A stretch of 64,000 bases of DNA, from assembly GCA_014208095.1 (NCBI GenBank), contig JACHMT010000005.1:496001-560000 (forward strand). Direction: 5' to 3'. Of the stretch, positions 60,853 through 64,000 are shown piece after piece. Each line of letters opens with the position of its first letter. Position 1 is the first letter of the stretch. This stretch comes from Actinospineispora eucalypti (GTDB lineage Bacteria; Actinomycetota; Actinomycetes; Mycobacteriales; Pseudonocardiaceae). The translations under genes were made by a program, and so were the position numbers. Below the pieces are notes generated by a model, which was not told the DNA's origin, searched no databases, and saw nothing but the letters and a program-made list of their open reading frames with translations.

Positions 60853-62306
60853 TCGGGAAGATCGTCGCGATCGTGCTGATCCCCCTGGCCGGGTTCCTCG
60901 GGGTGGTCTCCGTGCTTGTGGTGTTGATCGGCTCGCTCAACCCGTTCAACAGCTCGACAAGCGACACCCCGGCGGGCGGGCCGGCCCCCGGGGTCCCCGG
61001 GCCGGTGGCGGACATCCCGGCCGACTACCTGACCCTCTACACCCAGGCGGCCGCGAACTGCCCAGGGCTGGACTGGTCGATCCTCGCCGCGATCGGCAAG
61101 ATCGAGACGGACCACGGCCGGTCGAACCTCCCCGGGGTCCACTCCTCACAAAATGCGTCTGGCGCACGCGGGCCGATGCAGTTTCTCCAACCCACGTTCG
61201 ACGCGGTCACCGCGAAACACCCCCTACCGGCCGGCGGTGCGTCCCCGCCGTCGCCGTACAACCCCAGCGACGCCGTCCACGCCGCCGCATTCCTACTCTG
61301 TGACAACGGCGCCCGCGACGGACGGAACCTGTCCGCCGCGATCTGGAACTACAATCACGACAACCGATACGTCGCCCAAGTACTCGAACAGGCACACCGC
61401 TACGCGGCCGCCGCGGCCAGCCCCCCACAGCAACCGGACCAGGCAGCGCCACCCGCGCCCGGCGCCGACCCGAGCACACCCGCCCCCGGCACGTCGCCCG
61501 CGGCCGCCGCCGCGATCGCGTACGCCCGCCAGCAGCTCGGCCTGCCGTACCAGTGGGGAGGCAACGGACCGGAGGCCGGGCAAGCCGGGTTCGACTGTTC
61601 CGGACTCACCCACGCTGCCTACCAGGCGGCCGGTATCGCCCTGCCCCGCACCGCCGACACCCAGTACCGCTCCGGACCAGTCCTCCCAACCGACCAAGGC
61701 CTACAGCCGGGCGACCTCGTGTTCTACCGTGCACCCGGCGCACCAAAGATCACTCATGTTGCCCTGTTCGCCGGCAACGGCAAGGTCGTGCACGCTCCCG
61801 ACCGCGGCAAGCTCGTGGAAGAGGTGCCTCTCCCGACCAGGGACTACGTGGGCGCGACCCGGCCAGCGAAACAGGATTTATTGCATCAGGTGCAACGGCG
61901 TTCGGGGTCGAGCATGAGTGTCTCTGCTGGTAGAGCCAGTGCGCGACCGAGCCGCGTGCCGAGTGGAGAAGGGCCGACCAGGGACTTCTCAGTCGATGCA
62001 ACGATGATGCGTCCGATACAACAGGTTTCTGGCGCTTCGAGCCCTCCTGTCGCCGGTGCCGGTATATCGCCCAGCCTGTGGGGACCGCAGCCACGCCGGA
62101 TGGCCGACCGGTGGTGGTGTCACTGGGTGAGGGGTCCGCCACTGGGCCGGGAAATGTGCCGTCCGGGCGGGGTCCATGGATACGGGTTTTTAACGGTTGG
62201 TTGGGGCCCGGGTTGGGCCGGTGGGGCGCACACTGGGTGGTATGGGCGTGCAGGGTGGGAGCCTGGGTTTGTGGTCGACGGCCTACCGGCGGTGGGTTGT
62301 TGGTAG
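60849..62306 (+). CDS. Bifunctional SLT transglycosylase-NlpC/P60 peptidoglycan hydrolase with aberrant tail
   Basis: 485 residues from ATG 60849 (ATGA overlap). N-terminal membrane anchor (about 4-30). SLT-like domain with catalytic Glu in AAIGKIETDHGR and GPMQFLQPTF. Pro linker, then NlpC/P60 with Cys in GFDCSGLTHAAY and His in KITHVALFAGNGKVVHAP. The family domain ends at YVGATRPAK (about 61870). The next ~145 residues lack likeness and run to a chance stop, so the native end was lost at the element boundary. It cuts the cell wall for the transfer channel. Confidence 0.8.
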   Translation: MIGKIVAIVLIPLAGFLGVVSVLVVLIGSLNPFNSSTSDTPAGGPAPGVPGPVADIPADYLTLYTQAAANCPGLDWSILAAIGKIETDHGRSNLPGVHSSQNASGARGPMQFLQPTFDAVTAKHPLPAGGASPPSPYNPSDAVHAAAFLLCDNGARDGRNLSAAIWNYNHDNRYVAQVLEQAHRYAAAAASPPQQPDQAAPPAPGADPSTPAPGTSPAAAAAIAYARQQLGLPYQWGGNGPEAGQAGFDCSGLTHAAYQAAGIALPRTADTQYRSGPVLPTDQGLQPGDLVFYRAPGAPKITHVALFAGNGKVVHAPDRGKLVEEVPLPTRDYVGATRPAKQDLLHQVQRRSGSSMSVSAGRASARPSRVPSGEGPTRDFSVDATMMRPIQQVSGASSPPVAGAGISPSLWGPQPRRMADRWWCHWVRGPPLGREMCRPGGVHGYGFLTVGWGPGWAGGAHTGWYGRAGWEPGFVVDGLPAVGCW

Positions 62307-63033
62307 TGCGTTCCTGGGGCCGTTGGCGGTCTCGGCGGTGCTGAGCCTGTTTCGTGACAGTGTGGCGAATACCAACGCCGCGCTGGTTTTGGTGCTGGTG
62401 ATCGTCGCGGCGGCCTCGACCGGGGTTCGGTCGGCTGGGCTGCTCGCGGCGTTATCGAGCGCGGCCTGGTTCGATTACTTCCTCACTGAGCCTTACGACC
62501 GGTTCGCGATCACCAAACGGGCCGACATCGAGACCGCGGTGCTGCTCATGCTGGTTGGCGCCGCGGTCACCGAGGTCGCGTTGTGGGGCCGCCGCCAGCA
62601 AGCCCGGGCCAGCCGGGAGCAGGGGTACCTGGACGGCGTGTTGAGGACGGCCGCCGCTGTCGGCGCTGGCCGGTCTTCGGTCGATACGTTGATCGGCCAC
62701 GTTTGCGATCAGGTGGCGGATCTGCTTCAGGTCGACCGCTGCCGGTTCGATCCGGGCAACGGCTCGGCGCTGGCCAGCATCGACGAGGACGGAACCGTCA
62801 GCTACAACGGGCACCGCATCGATGTCGCCCGGCTCGGGTTGCCCACCGACACCGAGATCGCACTCGTGGCCCGAAGCCGGGGCGTGGTGCACGGCCGGTT
62901 CCTCCTCACCGCGGCCACGAGCGTGGTCCGGCCATCCCGTCAGCAATTGCGGGTCGCGGCCGCGCTCGCGGATCAGGTGGGCGCCGCGCTGGCCACCCAC
63001 ACCACCAACGCACCCGACACGATCGACCTGTAG
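62242..63033 (+). CDS. DUF4118 (KdpD-like) membrane protein with GAF-like domain
   Basis: 263 residues from ATG 62242. Four hydrophobic segments with the KdpD-type core GVRSAGLLAALSSAAWFDYF and LTEPYDRFAITKRADIETAV, then a GAF-like soluble domain. No histidine kinase domain is present. KdpD-like DUF4118 domains sense potassium or turgor. It precedes a KimA-like transporter. Confidence 0.8.
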   Translation: MGVQGGSLGLWSTAYRRWVVGSAFLGPLAVSAVLSLFRDSVANTNAALVLVLVIVAAASTGVRSAGLLAALSSAAWFDYFLTEPYDRFAITKRADIETAVLLMLVGAAVTEVALWGRRQQARASREQGYLDGVLRTAAAVGAGRSSVDTLIGHVCDQVADLLQVDRCRFDPGNGSALASIDEDGTVSYNGHRIDVARLGLPTDTEIALVARSRGVVHGRFLLTAATSVVRPSRQQLRVAAALADQVGAALATHTTNAPDTIDL

Positions 63034-63131
63034 CCGCGATCGAGCCGGTCACGCCGACGGAGCCGGGATGGGGGCGTTAAGAACCCGTCAAGAGATTGGC
63101 CGGGTGTGGGGCGGGTCGTCACGCTCTACCC

Positions 63132-64000
63132 GTGTTCGAGGTTGTCAAGCGATTACTGGTGGGCCGGCCGCTGCGCAGTGCCCGGCTCGGTGAGACGCTG
63201 CTGCCGAAACGGTTGGCGCTGCCGGTGTTCTGCAGCGACCCCATCTCGTCGGTGGCGTACGCGACCGAGCAGATCGTGCTGGCGCTCGCCGCCGGTGGGG
63301 TGGCGGCGCTGCGGCTGACCCCGTGGGTCGGTGTCGCGGTGGCCGCGCTGCTGATCGTGGTGGTCACCTCCTACCGGCAGACCTGCTACGCCTACCCCAA
63401 CGGCGGTGGTGCGTTCGTGGTCAGCCGGGACAACCTCGGCGAGTCGGCGGCGCTGGTGGCCGCGAGCGCGCTGCTGGTCGACTACGTGATGACAGTGGCG
63501 GTGTCGATCGTGTCCGGGGTGGTCGCCATCACCTCCGCGCTGCGGTCGCTGGCACCCCACGCGGTCGCGTTGTCGGTCGCGTTCGTGCTGGTGCTCGCCC
63601 TGGCCAACCTGCGCGGCACCAAGGAATCCGGGCGGGTGTTCGCGGTACCCACCTACGGCTTCATCGGCCTCACCCTGCTGATGTTCCTCATCGGCGCCAT
63701 CCGGGGCCTCGGCGGCACGCTGCCACCAGCCGAGACCGCCGCCCAGCCGCTGCCCCCGACCACCGCGTTCGGCGGCATATTCACCCTGCTCCTGCTGCTG
63801 CGCGCGTTCGCGTCCGGCTGCACCGCGCTGACCGGGGTGGAGGCGATCAGCAACGGGGTGCCCGCGTTCCGCAAACCCAAAAGCCGCAACGCGGCGCTCA
63901 CCCTGAGCGCGATGGGCGCCATCGCGATCGTCATGTTCGGCGGGATCACCGCACTCGCCGTCACGCTGCACGCCCACGCCAACCCGGACGGCAACCCCTC
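63132..64000 (+). CDS. KimA-type potassium/APC transporter (cut by window edge)
   Basis: About 289 residues visible, starting MFEVVKRLLVGRPLRSARLG. VFCSDPISSVAYATEQIVLA, TCYAYPNGGGAFVVSRDNLG and LLVDYVMTVAVSIVSG closely follow the KimA (YdaO) potassium importer pattern, with seven or more helices so far. A C-terminal USP-like domain would lie outside the window. The neighbour with a KdpD-like domain supports potassium uptake, though many relatives are annotated as amino-acid permeases. Confidence 0.7.
   Translation, partial: MFEVVKRLLVGRPLRSARLGETLLPKRLALPVFCSDPISSVAYATEQIVLALAAGGVAALRLTPWVGVAVAALLIVVVTSYRQTCYAYPNGGGAFVVSRDNLGESAALVAASALLVDYVMTVAVSIVSGVVAITSALRSLAPHAVALSVAFVLVLALANLRGTKESGRVFAVPTYGFIGLTLLMFLIGAIRGLGGTLPPAETAAQPLPPTTAFGGIFTLLLLLRAFASGCTALTGVEAISNGVPAFRKPKSRNAALTLSAMGAIAIVMFGGITALAVTLHAHANPDGNP

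Larger units (their letters stand above)
31100..61880. mobile_element. Integrative conjugative element(s), SCO6880-type T4SS, serine integrase
   Basis: The integrase at 31123 sits next to the last chromosomal gene. The last T4SS gene at 60849 loses its stop near 61880, before chromosomal genes resume at 62242. Between lie relaxase-like, coupling, VirB4, VirB6 and NlpC/P60 genes, ArdC, IS110 and IS21 remnants. A second partial integrase copy at 45.9 kb suggests two related elements merged. I could not find attL/attR core repeats by eye, so the ends are approximate. Confidence 0.7.

Noticed and set aside
61750..62142. Minus-strand open frame resembling a transposase piece
   Set aside because: Half of it is antisense to the NlpC/P60 domain and I could not match the rest to a family with confidence.

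Overview
The window is high-GC actinomycete DNA. Several promoters have a TANNNT box six or seven bases before the start codon, as in leaderless genes. The gene content (FprA, PIG-L/LmbE deacetylase, DinB-like mycothiol-type protein, DUF3040, SCO6880-type conjugation genes) fits a mycolic-acid or Pseudonocardia-type actinobacterium. I cannot name the genus.

Positions 1-31047 are mostly chromosomal. They hold a cut acyl-CoA dehydrogenase, a PHA-synthase-like hydrolase, and an FAD oxidoreductase plus fatty-acid methyltransferase pair resembling 10-methyl (tuberculostearic) fatty acid synthesis. Next is a decayed amino-acid catabolic cluster: an MFS stub, an M20 hydrolase remnant, a PLP lyase, a deformylase-like protein and a GntR regulator, with the same palindromic operator at two sites. 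Then come a hexapeptide/Cys-repeat protein, AlkB, a diguanylate cyclase, three tiny ORFs ending in NWNW, FprA, a RIO kinase, an LmbE deacetylase, YaaA, a VOC protein, ProS and YjbQ. The block ends with a tightly coupled operon that looks like an SMC-type condensin (kleisin, KITE and giant ATPase, but no JetD nuclease) followed by a class V aminotransferase.

Positions ~31100 to ~61880 are an integrative conjugative element, or two accreted ones. It opens with a large serine integrase. A diverged second copy of the integrase 3' end, its terminator and the neighbouring small zinc-ribbon gene lies at 45.9-46.3 kb. Between the two copies is a 12.9-kb cargo segment, partly of lower GC: a frameshifted P-loop ATPase, an unknown 608-aa protein, an IS21-derived element carrying an epoxide hydrolase inside a broken DUF2637-like gene, a HAF-repeat protein, a secreted lectin-like protein, then an HTH protein, ArdC and a zinc-ribbon protein. 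After the second copy come the relaxase-like gene, an IS110 insertion, a split coupling protein and a T4SS operon (pilin-like, TrbL/VirB6, PrgI/VirB3, VirB4, SLT-NlpC/P60). Eleven-base AATGCAG iterons lie upstream of both the relaxase gene and the divergent T4SS promoter region. The last T4SS gene has lost its stop codon at the element edge.

Positions 62242-64000 return to the chromosome with a KdpD-like DUF4118 protein and a KimA-type potassium/APC transporter that runs off the window.
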